Part shown: positions 24,656 through 33,924 of the stretch, piece by piece
Numbering within the stretch: the stretch's first letter is position 1
How the letters are laid out: every line of letters starts with the position of its first letter
From: Hydrogenophilales bacterium
GTDB taxonomy: Bacteria; Pseudomonadota; Gammaproteobacteria; Burkholderiales; Thiobacillaceae
Assembly (NCBI GenBank): GCA_016719465.1
Contig: JADJYY010000014.1
Location: forward strand, 1 to 64,000
DNA: 64,000 nt
Direction: 5' to 3'
Notes under the pieces: generated by a model
Databases searched by the model: none
Told to the model about the DNA's origin: nothing
The model's input: only the letters and a program-made list of their open reading frames with translations
Made by a program: the position numbers and the translations under genes

Positions 24656-26701
24656 ATGAACAACATCCCCCTATCACAACTTCGCACCCTGGCCATGGTT
24701 GGCCATGGCGGATCCGGAAAAACCACCCTGATCGAGGCGCTGCTCGCGGCGACGGGAGGCATTCCCGCCGCGGGCGCCGTCGAGCGCGGCAATACCGTGT
24801 GTGATTACGATCCGCTCGAGAAAGCACACCTCCACTCCATCAAGCTGGCCGTCGCCCATCTTTCGCACCAGGACACCCTGATCCACGTTCTCGACACTCC
24901 GGGCTACCCGGATTACATGGGGCAGGCCATGTGCGCGCTGGATGCCGCCGACACCGCCGTGGTGGTCCTCGATGCCAAGAAAGGCATCGAGTTGACCGCC
25001 CATCGCATGATGCACTGGGCCCAAACCCGCAAGCTGTGCCGCATGATCGTGGTCAACAAGATCGATATTCCGGAGGCGGACCTGCCCGCTCTCCTCGCCG
25101 AGATTCAAGGCGCGTTCGGCCGGGAATGCCTGCCCATCAATCTGCCGGCGGGCCAGGGCAGCCGGGTGACCGACTGTTTCTTCAATCCAGCCGGCGAAGC
25201 GGATTTTTCCAGTGTCGAGGACGCCCACCGCGCCCTGGTGGACCAGGTTGTCGAAGTGGATGAAGACCTGATGGGCATCTATCTGGAGCAAGGCGAGGTG
25301 GCGCCGGAACAGTTGCACGCGCCCTTTGAAAAGGCTCTGCGCGACGGTCATCTGGTGCCGGTCTGCTTTGTCTCCGCGCAAACCGGCGCCGGTCTGAAGG
25401 AATTGCTGGACGTCATGGTCAGGCTGCTGCCCAACCCGGGCGAAGCCAATCCGCCCCTGTTTCTGCGGGGCGAAGGCGAGTCGGCTCAGCCCCTCGTCCC
25501 GGAACCGGATTCCGCCAAGCATGTGCTGGCCCATGTCTTCAAGCTGGAAGTCGACCCCTATATCGGCCGTATCGCCGCGTTCCGCGTCCATCAGGGCACG
25601 GTGACCGAGAACTCCCAGCTTTACATCGGCGAATTGCGCAAGCCCTTCAAGGTGGCCCACCTGTTCCGCCTGCTGGGCAAGCAACTCGTGCCTGTGGAGG
25701 CCTGCGGCCCGGGCGACATCTGCGCCGTCACCAAGGTCGAGGATATCGGCTTCGACTCCGTGCTCCACGATGCCCCGGAAGATGATCACATCCACATGAA
25801 GCCGCTGGAGTTTCCCCACGCGGTGTTCGGCCTGGCGGTGCGCCCGAAGAAGCAGTCCGACGCGGACAAGCTGGCGGACGTCCTCCACCGCCTGGTGGCC
25901 GAAGACCCGGCCCTGCATGTGGACCACGACCCCAACACCCATGAGGCGGTCATACGCGGCCTGGGTGAAACCCATCTGGGCAGCGTGCTGGAAAAGATGC
26001 GCGAGCAGTTCCGCCTGGACGTGGATACCCACCCGCCCACGATCGCCTACAAGGAAACCATCACCCTGCCGGCCGAAGGCCATCATCGCCACAAGAAGCA
26101 GACCGGCGGCGCCGGCCAGTTCGGCGAGGTGTTCCTGCGCATCGAACCCATGGAGCGGGGCGCCGGCTTCGCGTTCGTGGATGCGGTCAAGGGCGGCGTC
26201 ATCCCCAACACCTTCATCCCGGCGGTGGAAAAAGGCGTGCGCCAGGCCATGGCCGCGGGCAGCGTGGCCGGCTTCCCCATGCAGGACATCAAGGTCACCG
26301 TCTATGACGGCAAGAACCACCCGGTGGACGGCAAGGAAATCGCCTTCGTCACGGCGGGCAAGAAAGCCTTCCTGGAGGCCGCTTCCAAGGCCCGGCCCAT
26401 CGTGCTGGAACCCATCGTCAACGTGGAGCTCACCACACCGGAAAACGCCGTGGGCGACGTCAGCGGCGACCTCTCCTCCCGCCGGGGCCAGATCACCGGC
26501 CACCAGACCGGTCGGGGCGGCATGATCAGCGTGGTGGGCCAGGTTCCCCTGGCGGAACTGGACAGCTTCCAGTCCCGGATCAAGTCCCTCACCGGCGGCC
26601 AGGGTTCCTACACCCTGGAATTCAGCCACTACGAGCAGGTTCCGCCTCAGGTGCAACAGCAACTGGCGGCCCAGTTCAAGCCGGAACAAGACGAGCAGTA
26701 A
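24656..26701 (+). CDS. EF-G-like translational GTPase (FusA2 type)
   Basis: The 681-residue protein has the EF-G layout: G domain with G1 (GHGGSGKTT, about 18-26), G3 (DTPGYPD) and G4 (NKIDI), domain II, and domains III-V ending in a Q-rich tail. The effector region is short and differs from canonical EF-G, as in the EF-G-like paralogues (FusA2 or Msmeg-type EF-G2) whose role in translation is uncertain. It is not next to rpsL/rpsG/tuf, where the main fusA sits. It is a single-gene unit ended by a strong terminator. Confidence 0.88.
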   Translation: MNNIPLSQLRTLAMVGHGGSGKTTLIEALLAATGGIPAAGAVERGNTVCDYDPLEKAHLHSIKLAVAHLSHQDTLIHVLDTPGYPDYMGQAMCALDAADTAVVVLDAKKGIELTAHRMMHWAQTRKLCRMIVVNKIDIPEADLPALLAEIQGAFGRECLPINLPAGQGSRVTDCFFNPAGEADFSSVEDAHRALVDQVVEVDEDLMGIYLEQGEVAPEQLHAPFEKALRDGHLVPVCFVSAQTGAGLKELLDVMVRLLPNPGEANPPLFLRGEGESAQPLVPEPDSAKHVLAHVFKLEVDPYIGRIAAFRVHQGTVTENSQLYIGELRKPFKVAHLFRLLGKQLVPVEACGPGDICAVTKVEDIGFDSVLHDAPEDDHIHMKPLEFPHAVFGLAVRPKKQSDADKLADVLHRLVAEDPALHVDHDPNTHEAVIRGLGETHLGSVLEKMREQFRLDVDTHPPTIAYKETITLPAEGHHRHKKQTGGAGQFGEVFLRIEPMERGAGFAFVDAVKGGVIPNTFIPAVEKGVRQAMAAGSVAGFPMQDIKVTVYDGKNHPVDGKEIAFVTAGKKAFLEAASKARPIVLEPIVNVELTTPENAVGDVSGDLSSRRGQITGHQTGRGGMISVVGQVPLAELDSFQSRIKSLTGGQGSYTLEFSHYEQVPPQVQQQLAAQFKPEQDEQ

Positions 26702-26717
26702 GCCTGAAGCAACGAGA

Positions 26718-26739
26718 AAGGGCCTCCGCGGAGGCCCTT
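26718..26739. terminator. Bidirectional terminator between the EF-G-like gene and guaA
   Basis: AAGGGCCTCC-GC-GGAGGCCCTT is an almost uninterrupted palindrome in the 56-base gap between two convergent genes, followed by TT-rich sequence to the right and preceded by A residues on the left. It can work for both transcripts. Confidence 0.8.
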
Positions 26740-26757
26740 GTTACATTGGCTTGACCA

Positions 26758-28321
26758 TCATTCCCACTCGATCGTTCCCGGCGGCTTGCCGGTGATGTCG
26801 TAGGTCACCCGGTTGATGCCGCGGATCTCGTTGATGATGCGGTTGGAGACCTTGGCCAGCAGGGTATAGGGCAGTTCGGCCCAGTGGGCGGTCATGAAAT
26901 CCTGGGTCTGAACCGCGCGCAGGGCGATGACGTAATCGTAGGTGCGCCCGTCGCCCATCACCCCTACCGCCTTCACCGGCAGAAACACGGCGAAGGCCTG
27001 GGAAGTCTTTTCGTACCAACCACTTGCGCGTAGTTCTTCAATAAAAATGTGATCCGCGAGGCGCAGCAGGTCGGCGTATTCCTTCTTCACTTCGCCCAGG
27101 ATGCGCACCCCCAGGCCGGGGCCCGGGAAGGGATGGCGATAGACCATGTCATGGGGCAGTCCCAGGGCGACTCCCAGTTCCCGCACCTCGTCCTTGAACA
27201 ATTCCCGCAGGGGCTCCAGCAGCTTCAGGTGCATGTCCTCCGGCAGGCCGCCCACATTGTGGTGGCTCTTGATGGCATGGGCTTTCTTGGTCTTGGCGCC
27301 GGCGGATTCGATCACGTCGGGGTAGATGGTGCCCTGGGCCAGCCATTTGGCGTTCTTGAGCTTGGCGGATTCAGCCTGGAACACGGCGACGAACTCGCCG
27401 CCGATGATCTTGCGTTTCTTCTCCGGGTCGGAAACGCCGGCAAGCCGGCCCATGAATTGCTCGGTGGCATCCACGTGGATGACCTTGACGCCAAGATTCC
27501 TGGCGAAGGTCTCCATCACCTGCTCCGCCTCGTTCAGGCGCAGCAGGCCGGTGTCGACGAACACGCAGGTGAGCTGGTCGCCGATGGCGCGGTGGATCAA
27601 TGCCGCCGCCACGGAGGAATCGACGCCGCCGGACAGGCCCAGGATGACTTCGTCGGACCCCACCTCGGAGCGGATTTTCCCGATCGCCTGCCCGATGTAG
27701 TCCGGCATGTTCCAGTCGGAGCCGCAGCCGCATATGCCGTGCACGAAGTTGCCAAGAATGGCCTTGCCCTGGAGGGTGTGGGTGACTTCCGGGTGAAACT
27801 GGAGGCCATAGAAGTTGCGCGCGACATCGGCCATGCCGGCGAGGGGTGTGGAAGCGTTCTCGCAGATCACCTTGAAGCCCGGCGGCAGTTCCGTGACCTT
27901 GTCGCCATGGCTCATCCAGACATCCAGCCAGGCCGCGCCGCTGTCCTCGACCCGATCCTGGACGTCGGCGAGCAGCGGCGTATGGCCACGGGCGCGGATT
28001 TCAGCATAGCCGAACTCCCGCTTCGCCGAGTTCTCAACCCTGCCGCCCAGTTGCGCCGCCATGGTCTGCATGCCGTAACAGATGCCCAGCACCGGAACGC
28101 CCTGATCTCCATACCGCATCCGGCGCGCGCGGGGTTTCCTCTTCGTACACCGAGGACGGCCCGCCGGAAAGGATGATCCCCGCCGGCTTGAAATCCCGGA
28201 TGAAGGCGTCGCTGACATCGAAGGGGTGCAACTCGCAATACACGTTGTGCTCGCGCACACGCCGGGCGATGAGCTGGGTGTACTGGGAACCGAAGTCGAG
28301 GATGAGGATTTTCTGGTGCAT
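26758..28321 (-). CDS. guaA: GMP synthase, with an apparent frameshift
   Basis: GuaA aminates XMP to GMP using glutamine and ATP. The glutamine amidotransferase half starts MHQKILILDFGSQYTQLIAR at 28321. The frame breaks after EEETPRAPDAV at about 28101-28111; from there VPVLGICYGMQTMAAQLGG, holding the nucleophilic Cys, reads in another frame through the ATP pyrophosphatase loop (LSGGVDSSV) and dimerisation domain to 26758. Ten bases (TGGAGATCAG on the minus strand) separate the two conserved blocks where nine are expected, so one base seems inserted. GuaA is essential for growth without guanine, so an assembly error is likely. It lies 22 bases after guaB, its pathway partner. Confidence 0.93.
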
Positions 28322-28343
28322 GGTATGAGCGAGGAGTGAGGAG

Positions 28344-29858
28344 TCAGGAGTGAGGGGAAAGCGGCGGAGGACGCACCTCTACCGCCCACCTGGCCCTCAC
28401 AACGTGGTAGTTCGGCGCTTCCTTGGTGATCGTCACGTCGTGGACGTGGGATTCCTTGATGCCGGCCGAGGTGATTTCCACGAAGCAGGCGTTGGCGTGG
28501 AAATGCTCGATGGTGGGGGAACCCAGGTAGCCCATGGAGGAGCGCAGGCCGCCCATGAGCTGGTGCAGCACGGCCAGGGCGCTGCCCTTGTAGGGCACCC
28601 GGCCTTCGATCCCCTCGGGGACAAGCTTGTCGGCGTTGGCCTCGTTGTCCTGGAAGTAGCGGTCCTTGGAGCCCTTCTGCATGGCGCCCAGGGAGCCCAT
28701 GCCCCGGTAGGACTTGAAGGAACGGCCCTGGTACAGCTCGATCTCGCCCGGCGCCTCGTCGGTGCCGGCCAGCAGGCCGCCCAGCATGACGGTGTTGGCG
28801 CCCGCCGCGATGGCCTTGGCGATGTCGCCGGAATAACGGATGCCGCCGTCGGCGATCAGGGGCACGCCGGTGCCTTCCAGGGCCGCCGCCACGTTCTGCA
28901 CGGCGGTGATCTGGGGCACGCCGACGCCGGCGACGATGCGGGTGGTGCAGATGGAACCGGGGCCGATGCCCACCTTGACGCAGTCGGCGCCGTGGTCCAC
29001 CAGGGCGCGGGCCGCGTCCGCCGTGGCGATGTTGCCGCCGATGACCTGGACATGGGGATACTTCTGCTTGACCCATTCCACGCGCTTCAGCACGCCGTTG
29101 GAATGGCCGTGGGCGGTATCCACCACCAGCACGTCGACACCGGCTTCCACCAGGGCGGCGACCCGCTCATCGGTATCGCCGCCCACGCCCACGGCCGCGC
29201 CGGCCAGCAGGCGGCCCTGTTCATCCTTGCAGGCCAGGGGATAGTTGCTGGACTTGTCGATATCCTTCACGGTAACCAGGCCGCGCAGTTCGAAGGCGTC
29301 GTTGACCACCAGCACCCGCTCCAGGCGAAAACGGTGCATCAGTTCCATCGCCTCTTCCCGGCTGGCGCCTTCCTTGACCGTAACCAGGCGCTCCTTGGGG
29401 GTCATGATGTTGGCGACGGGCTGGTCCAGATTGGTCTCGAAACGCAGATCCCGGTGGGTGACGATGCCCACCACCTTGCCGCCGGCATCCACCACCGGCA
29501 AGCCGGAAATCCTGTGTTGCCGGGTGATGGCCAGCACCTCGCTCACCGCCATGGTGGGCGTCACCGTCACCGGATCCTTCACCACCCCGGCTTCGTGACG
29601 CTTCACGCGCGCCACGCGGGAAGCCTGCTGTTCGATGTCGAAATTCTTGTGGATGATGCCGAGGCCACCTTCCTGGGCCAGGGCGATGGCCATGCGGGCC
29701 TCCGTCACCGTATCCATGGCGGCCGATAGCACGGGCATGTTCAGGTGGATCTTGCGCGTGAGCCGGGTCCTAAGGCTGACGTCGCGGGGCAGGATTTCGG
29801 AAAAAGCGGGGACGAGCAGGACGTCGTCGAAGGTGAGGGCTTTCTGGAGGATACGCAT
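28344..29858 (-). CDS. guaB: IMP dehydrogenase
   Basis: GuaB oxidises IMP to XMP with NAD+, the first committed step to GMP, and is co-transcribed with guaA. The 504-residue protein begins LTFDDVLLVPAFSEILPRDV, has two CBS domains inserted at about 95-205, and has the catalytic Cys loop GPGSICTTRIVAG near residue 300. The flap region follows (SFKSYRGMGSLGAMQKGSKD). The C-terminus runs about 15 residues past the usual YR(G) end, into RWAVEVRPPPLSPHS, which suggests a shifted stop codon. A clear promoter precedes it. Confidence 0.96.
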   Translation of the reverse strand: MRILQKALTFDDVLLVPAFSEILPRDVSLRTRLTRKIHLNMPVLSAAMDTVTEARMAIALAQEGGLGIIHKNFDIEQQASRVARVKRHEAGVVKDPVTVTPTMAVSEVLAITRQHRISGLPVVDAGGKVVGIVTHRDLRFETNLDQPVANIMTPKERLVTVKEGASREEAMELMHRFRLERVLVVNDAFELRGLVTVKDIDKSSNYPLACKDEQGRLLAGAAVGVGGDTDERVAALVEAGVDVLVVDTAHGHSNGVLKRVEWVKQKYPHVQVIGGNIATADAARALVDHGADCVKVGIGPGSICTTRIVAGVGVPQITAVQNVAAALEGTGVPLIADGGIRYSGDIAKAIAAGANTVMLGGLLAGTDEAPGEIELYQGRSFKSYRGMGSLGAMQKGSKDRYFQDNEANADKLVPEGIEGRVPYKGSALAVLHQLMGGLRSSMGYLGSPTIEHFHANACFVEITSAGIKESHVHDVTITKEAPNYHVVRARWAVEVRPPPLSPHS

Positions 29859-29883
29859 AGCGTGCCTTTACGCGCAAAACGGC

Positions 29884-29912
29884 ATTATACCGGGGCGAAG
29901 GGTCTCTCCCAA
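29884..29912 (-). promoter_or_regulatory. Promoter of the guaB-guaA operon
   Basis: On the minus strand a perfect -10 TATAAT (29884-29889) lies 17 bases downstream of a -35 TTGGGA (29907-29912). Transcription would begin about 20 bases before the guaB ATG. No purine-repressor palindrome is evident. Confidence 0.7.
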
Positions 29913-29972
29913 GCCATGGCATGCAATTGCGAGCTCAATCGCGCGTTCAATGGCCCGCAGGCGGAAATGCGA

Positions 29973-30002
29973 TTGACTGGGATTCGATCCTGGAATTATG
30001 GT
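29973..30002 (+). promoter_or_regulatory. Possible promoter of the small lipoprotein gene
   Basis: A -35 TTGACT (29973-29978) and a -10 TATGGT (29997-30002) are separated by 18 bases, about 55 bases upstream of the lipoprotein start. The -10 matches only four of six consensus positions. Confidence 0.4.
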
Positions 30003-30057
30003 CCGTCCGCCGCCGCCATTGGCCCATGTTCCACCAACGATGCTCAGGAGTCCCTCG

Positions 30058-30399
30058 ATGAAATCCACCTTCGCGACCGTCATGGCACACGCCGTCATGG
30101 CGATGGCCCTGGCGGGTTGCGGCCAGGCGCCGACCAGGACGGTCGAGGCGCCGAAAGACTCCGTCTCGCCCGCGATCAGCGAGGAAGCCCGCGAGGCACT
30201 GGCCCGGGCCGAGGCCGACGTGGAGGCCGCGCGGACGCAATTCGCGCTCTGGACCACGGCCGAGGCCGCGCTGCGGCAAGCCCGGGACGCGGCGAAGGCC
30301 GGCGACAGCGGCACGGTCATCCAGCAGTCGAGATTCGTCGCCGAGCAGGTCAAGGGCGGCATGGCGCAGTTGTCCTATCCCTCCACCGAGCCGCGCTGA
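30058..30399 (+). CDS. Small Ala-rich lipoprotein of unknown function
   Basis: The 113-residue protein has a lipoprotein signal peptide with lipobox LAGC (Cys21). The mature part is a charged, Ala-rich helix with coiled-coil character (AREALARAEADVEAARTQFA ... AEAALRQARDAAKAGDSGTV) and ends in a short polar tail. It is likely to sit in the outer membrane facing the periplasm. A CAGGAG ribosome site lies about nine bases before the ATG. Its layout resembles short SAF-like or DUF4398-type helical lipoproteins, without a firm match. It is divergent from guaB and convergent with rnfH. Confidence 0.7.
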   Translation: MKSTFATVMAHAVMAMALAGCGQAPTRTVEAPKDSVSPAISEEAREALARAEADVEAARTQFALWTTAEAALRQARDAAKAGDSGTVIQQSRFVAEQVKGGMAQLSYPSTEPR

Positions 30400-30413
30400 T
30401 TCGCGGCCCCGGC

Positions 30414-30737
30414 TCATTCCGCGCCGCCCGCCTCGCCGCCGCCTTTCTTCATGACCTTGCCCTCGGCGGCGCGCTGACGGCGCACCTCCTTCGGATCGGC
30501 GATCAACGGCCGGTAGATTTCCACCCGGTCCTTGTCGCGCAAGACGGCATCGGCCTTGGCGAGCTTGTTCCAGATCCCGAGCTTGTTCTTGTCGGGATCG
30601 ATTTCCGGAAAGGTCTCCCGCAATCCGGATAGCTCGATGGCCTCGCGCACGCTTGCGCCTTCCCTCAGGGTGACCCGCGCGACCTTCTGGCGCCCGGGAC
30701 AGGCATAAACCACTTCCACGTGAATCTGGTTGCTCAT
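30414..30737 (-). CDS. rnfH: RnfH family protein (UPF0125)
   Basis: This 107-residue protein has the ubiquitin-like beta-grasp fold of the RnfH family: IHVEVVYACPGRQKVARVTL, EGASVREAIELSGL, KLGIWNKLAKADAVLRDKDR (shortened), VEIYRPLIADPKEVRRQRA. In many proteobacteria it follows ratA as here, only eleven bases downstream. Its role is not settled; RnfH was named from linkage to the Rnf electron-transport genes in some genomes. The C-terminal tail is rich in Lys and Gly. Confidence 0.92.
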   Translation of the reverse strand: MSNQIHVEVVYACPGRQKVARVTLREGASVREAIELSGLRETFPEIDPDKNKLGIWNKLAKADAVLRDKDRVEIYRPLIADPKEVRRQRAAEGKVMKKGGGEAGGAE

Positions 30738-30748
30738 GGCTTACGAAC

Positions 30749-31186
30749 TCATCGCGCGCCGTAAATCTGCTCGGCCCGGCGGACGAAGGCATCCACCAGG
30801 CTGTTGGTGAGCATGCCGAACACCGGTCCCAGGACCTTTTCCAGCAACGCGCTGGAAAACTCGTAATGCATGACGAACTCGATCTTGCAGGCCGTCTCCG
30901 CGAGGATCTTGAAGCGCCAGGAACCTTCGAGCTTGCGAAAAGGGCCGCTCTTCAGGCGAATGTTCATCTCCTCCGGGAAGCGCTTGCTGTTCCGGGTGCT
31001 GAAATGCTGCCTGACCTGAAGATAATGGATGTGGATGGTGGCCTCGGTGGTTTCATCGTCCCGCAGGTGCAGTTCGGTGGCCCCGCACCAGGGCAGGAAC
31101 TGGGGGTAACTTTCCACCCCGTCCACCAACACGAACATTTCCGAGGCCGAGTAAGGCACCAGGACGGATTTGACGACTTCGGCCAT
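30749..31186 (-). CDS. ratA: RatA/COQ10-type START-domain protein
   Basis: The 145-residue protein has the SRPBCC (START-like) fold and the family's conserved parts: VLVPYSASEMFVLVDGVESY, PQFLPWCGATE, and the C-terminal ALLEKVLGPVFGMLTNSLVD helix (shortened), ending in AFVRRAEQIYG. Homologues bind ubiquinone (COQ10) or are reported to block ribosome subunit joining (RatA in E. coli). The gene is divergent from smpB and upstream of rnfH, the common proteobacterial order. Which activity applies cannot be told from sequence. Confidence 0.92.
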   Translation of the reverse strand: MAEVVKSVLVPYSASEMFVLVDGVESYPQFLPWCGATELHLRDDETTEATIHIHYLQVRQHFSTRNSKRFPEEMNIRLKSGPFRKLEGSWRFKILAETACKIEFVMHYEFSSALLEKVLGPVFGMLTNSLVDAFVRRAEQIYGAR

Positions 31187-31255
31187 GGACAGCGGGCGGG
31201 ATATGAGGGCCTGTTAAAATATCACGAAACCACGATTCCCTTCGGTCTCCGCCCC

Positions 31256-31702
31256 ATGAGCATCATCGACAACAAGAAAGCCTTCCACGACTACTTCATC
31301 GAGGAACGTCACGAAGCTGGACTGGTGCTGGAAGGCTGGGAGGTGAAAGCCATCCGCGCCGGCCGCGCCCAGCTGAAGGAAGCCTACGTGGTGGTCAAGA
31401 AGGAAGAGGTCTGGCTGGTGGGCTGCCACATCAGTCCGCTGGCCACGGCTTCCACCCACATCAAGCCGGACCCGACCCGCAGCCGCAAGCTGCTCCTGCA
31501 TGCCCAGGAAATCCGCAAGCTGATCGGCAAGGTGCAACAGGCCGGTTTCACCCTGGTTCCCCTCAACCTGCATTACGCCAAGGGCCGGGTCAAGATCGAG
31601 ATCGGACTGGCCAAGGGCAAGAAGCTCCATGACAAGCGCGCCACGGAGAAGGAGCGCGACTGGCAACGGGAGAAGCAGCGCCTGATCCGGAGGGAAACAT
31701 GA
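31256..31702 (+). CDS. smpB: SsrA-binding protein SmpB
   Basis: SmpB binds tmRNA and brings it to stalled ribosomes for trans-translation. The 148-residue protein has the usual length and motifs: NKKAFHDYFIEERHEAGLVL, GWEVKAIRAGRAQLKEAYV, PTRSRKLLLH, and the basic tail RATEKERDWQREKQRLIRRE that becomes helical in the mRNA channel. It is divergent from ratA. A tmRNA gene (ssrA) is not visible nearby. Confidence 0.96.
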   Translation: MSIIDNKKAFHDYFIEERHEAGLVLEGWEVKAIRAGRAQLKEAYVVVKKEEVWLVGCHISPLATASTHIKPDPTRSRKLLLHAQEIRKLIGKVQQAGFTLVPLNLHYAKGRVKIEIGLAKGKKLHDKRATEKERDWQREKQRLIRRET

Positions 31703-31718
31703 CCGGGGGCGAACGGCC

Positions 31719-32801
31719 ATGATTTGCGCCGATGCCGCCCCGCGGACCCGGCGCGGGGCGGAAACCGTCGGCGTCGATGAAGCCCTCGGATTCGGCGAAA
31801 TCATCGACGCCCGCTCCCCGGCGGAATTCGCCGAGGACCACCTGCCCGGCGCCATCAACCTGCCGGTGCTGGACAACGAGGAACGGGCGCGGATCGGCAC
31901 CCTGCACAAGCAGGCTTCCGCCTTCGAGGCCAAGAAGGCGGGCGCGGCCCTGGTGTCCCGCAACATCGCCCGCCACCTGGAAACCGTCCTGGGGGACAAG
32001 CCCAGGAACTACCGGCCCCTGGTGTACTGCTGGCGCGGCGGCAACCGCAGCGGCGCCTTCGTCACCGTGCTGCGGGCCATCGGCTGGAACGCCGCCCAAC
32101 TGGAGGGCGGCTACAAGTCATTCCGCCGCCATGTCATCGCCGAGCTGGAGACGCTGCCCGGGCGCTTCGATTTCCGGGTGGTGTGCGGGCCCACGGGGGT
32201 CGGGAAAAGCCGTTTCCTCAGGGCCCTGGGCGAATGCGGCGGCCAGGTGCTGGATCTGGAGGACATGGCCGCCCATATGGGATCGGTGCTCGGGGCCTAT
32301 CCGGACCGCCCCCAGCCGGCCCAGAAACTGTTCGAAACCCGGATCTGGCACGCCTTGCGCGGCTTCGATCCCGGGCGGCCGGTGTTCGTCGAATCGGAAA
32401 GCAAGAAGATCGGCAACCTGCATACTCCGGAAAACCTGCTGGAGCGGATGCGGGCCGCCGCCTGCTTCAACCTGAACGCGGACATCGCCGTGCGGGTGGC
32501 CCTGCTCAAGCAGGAGTACGCCCATTTCCTGAACGATGCCGAATCCCTCAATGAACAACTGCGGTGCCTGACTCCCCTGCTGGGGCGGGAACTCGTCGAA
32601 TCCTGGAAAGCTCTTGCCCGACTCGGCCGCTGGGACGAACTGGTGGCGGATTTGCTGATCCGCCACTACGACCCCGCCTACGGCCGTTCCCTCGGAAAGA
32701 ATTACGCCCGGGCCCCATCCGGCCCCGTCCTGACGCTTGCCGCCCCGGACAGCGAAACCGTTCTCACGCTCGCCAGGCAATTTCTCGCGGACACGGCTTG
32801 A
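31719..32801 (+). CDS. mnmH: tRNA 2-selenouridine synthase
   Basis: This 360-residue enzyme (also called SelU/YbbB) replaces the sulfur of 2-thiouridine at the tRNA wobble position with selenium, through a geranylated intermediate. The N-terminal rhodanese domain (about 10-135) carries the active Cys in VYCWRGGNRSG (near residue 103). A P-loop domain follows with GPTGVGKSRFL (about 152-162) and FVESESKKIG. Selenophosphate from SelD is needed, and no selD or other selenium gene is in the window. It starts 16 bases after smpB, so the two may be co-transcribed. Confidence 0.92.
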   Translation: MICADAAPRTRRGAETVGVDEALGFGEIIDARSPAEFAEDHLPGAINLPVLDNEERARIGTLHKQASAFEAKKAGAALVSRNIARHLETVLGDKPRNYRPLVYCWRGGNRSGAFVTVLRAIGWNAAQLEGGYKSFRRHVIAELETLPGRFDFRVVCGPTGVGKSRFLRALGECGGQVLDLEDMAAHMGSVLGAYPDRPQPAQKLFETRIWHALRGFDPGRPVFVESESKKIGNLHTPENLLERMRAAACFNLNADIAVRVALLKQEYAHFLNDAESLNEQLRCLTPLLGRELVESWKALARLGRWDELVADLLIRHYDPAYGRSLGKNYARAPSGPVLTLAAPDSETVLTLARQFLADTA

Positions 32802-32916
32802 CGCCAGGCAACCCCCTGCTAGCCTGAAATCGTTACTTCACGTAACGCGAACCAAGCCCGGAGCCTTAAGGTTTTCCCAATCCATTCATTCGGTCGTTTC
32901 ATCTTGGGGGATCTAC

Positions 32917-33351
32917 ATGTCTGTCACATGGATCATGGTCGCCAACGCCAGCCAGGCCAAGTTCTTCACCAACGACGGCCCCAATCGCGGTCTCAAGCTG
33001 ATCAAGGAATTGATTCATCCGGAAAGCCGCGAGAAGACGTCGAACCTGGTCAGTGACCGCTCCGGCGCGTACGGTGGACCAGGCCATGGCGCGGTCGGCC
33101 AGCCGGCCGACCCCAAGCACCACGAGGCCGAGCGCTTCGCTCTGGAACTCTCGCGGGAACTGGAGGAAGGTCGCGTCAACAACGCCTATGACCGGCTCAT
33201 CCTCGTGGCCTCGGCCCCCTTCATGGGGATCGTCAACAACCACCTGCCCGGGCAGGTCAGGAGCAAGCTATCGGAAAGCATCGACAAGGATTACACCCGC
33301 CTCCCCGTCAAGGATCTGGCGGGACATCTGGAAAGCTACGTATTCCTGTAG
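32917..33351 (+). CDS. Host-attachment family protein (PF10116-like)
   Basis: The 144-residue protein resembles the family named after a rhizobial plant-attachment protein: it begins WIMVANASQAKFFTNDG, has the central HHEAERFALELSRELEEGR, and ends in YDRLILVASAPFMGIVNNHL with the tail SIDKDYTRLPVKDLAGHL. The fold is thought to resemble release-factor or Dom34 domain 2 (eRF1-like) proteins. It has no signal peptide, so a direct surface role is doubtful, and the name reflects history only. A GGGGGA ribosome site lies eight bases before the ATG. Confidence 0.78.
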   Translation: MSVTWIMVANASQAKFFTNDGPNRGLKLIKELIHPESREKTSNLVSDRSGAYGGPGHGAVGQPADPKHHEAERFALELSRELEEGRVNNAYDRLILVASAPFMGIVNNHLPGQVRSKLSESIDKDYTRLPVKDLAGHLESYVFL

Positions 33352-33354
33352 CGG

Positions 33355-33924
33355 CTAAAGCAGGGGCCAGCGGCCCAACTGCTCGTAGCGCGCCCCTTCC
33401 GCGCGCAGGCTGGATCTGACCAGCACGAAATCCCGCGCCGACCAGCGTATCGGTCCTGACGCGGGATTTTCATTTCCAGCCTCATTTCCGTCCTTCCCGC
33501 GCGCCAGATGCCTGGCGCAGTCCGCCTTGCGAACCAGGGTGACATGGGGCGCAAAGGGCCGGGCATCGAAAGCGATCCCCGCCGCCTTCAGATTTACCGA
33601 CAAGCGCCCGACCAGATCGAACAGGGCGGCGGGAGGCTGGCTGGCGCCCAGGTGGGCGATATGGTTATGGCGCCAGCAGGCTTCGCGGTCGAGGCTGAGT
33701 TCGAATCGTGGCGACGTCACCCGTTCCGCCACGGCGGCCAGGTCAGCCAGACGCGCGTTCTCCACCTCCCCCACGAACACCAGGGTGAGATGCAGGCTGT
33801 CCGGCTGGCTTGGCTTGCCTCCCAGCAGGCGGCTCAGCCGCAGGGATTCGGCGTGGAGCCGGGCTCTGACCGCCGGATCCGGCCAGAGCGCGAAGAAAAC
33901 CCGGGATTGACCGGCGTCCGCCAT
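33355..33924 (-). CDS. thpR: RNA 2',3'-cyclic phosphodiesterase
   Basis: This 189-residue member of the 2H phosphoesterase family opens 2',3'-cyclic phosphates on RNA; it was first described as a 2'-5' RNA ligase (LigT). Both HxTx motifs are present: HLTL near residue 46 and HVTL near residue 127. FFALWPDPAVRARL at the N-terminus is typical. The ATG at 33924 overlaps the ispF stop as TGATG, which favours it over the GTG/ATG starts further upstream. It probably shares a transcript with ispF. Confidence 0.88.
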   Translation of the reverse strand: MADAGQSRVFFALWPDPAVRARLHAESLRLSRLLGGKPSQPDSLHLTLVFVGEVENARLADLAAVAERVTSPRFELSLDREACWRHNHIAHLGASQPPAALFDLVGRLSVNLKAAGIAFDARPFAPHVTLVRKADCARHLARGKDGNEAGNENPASGPIRWSARDFVLVRSSLRAEGARYEQLGRWPLL

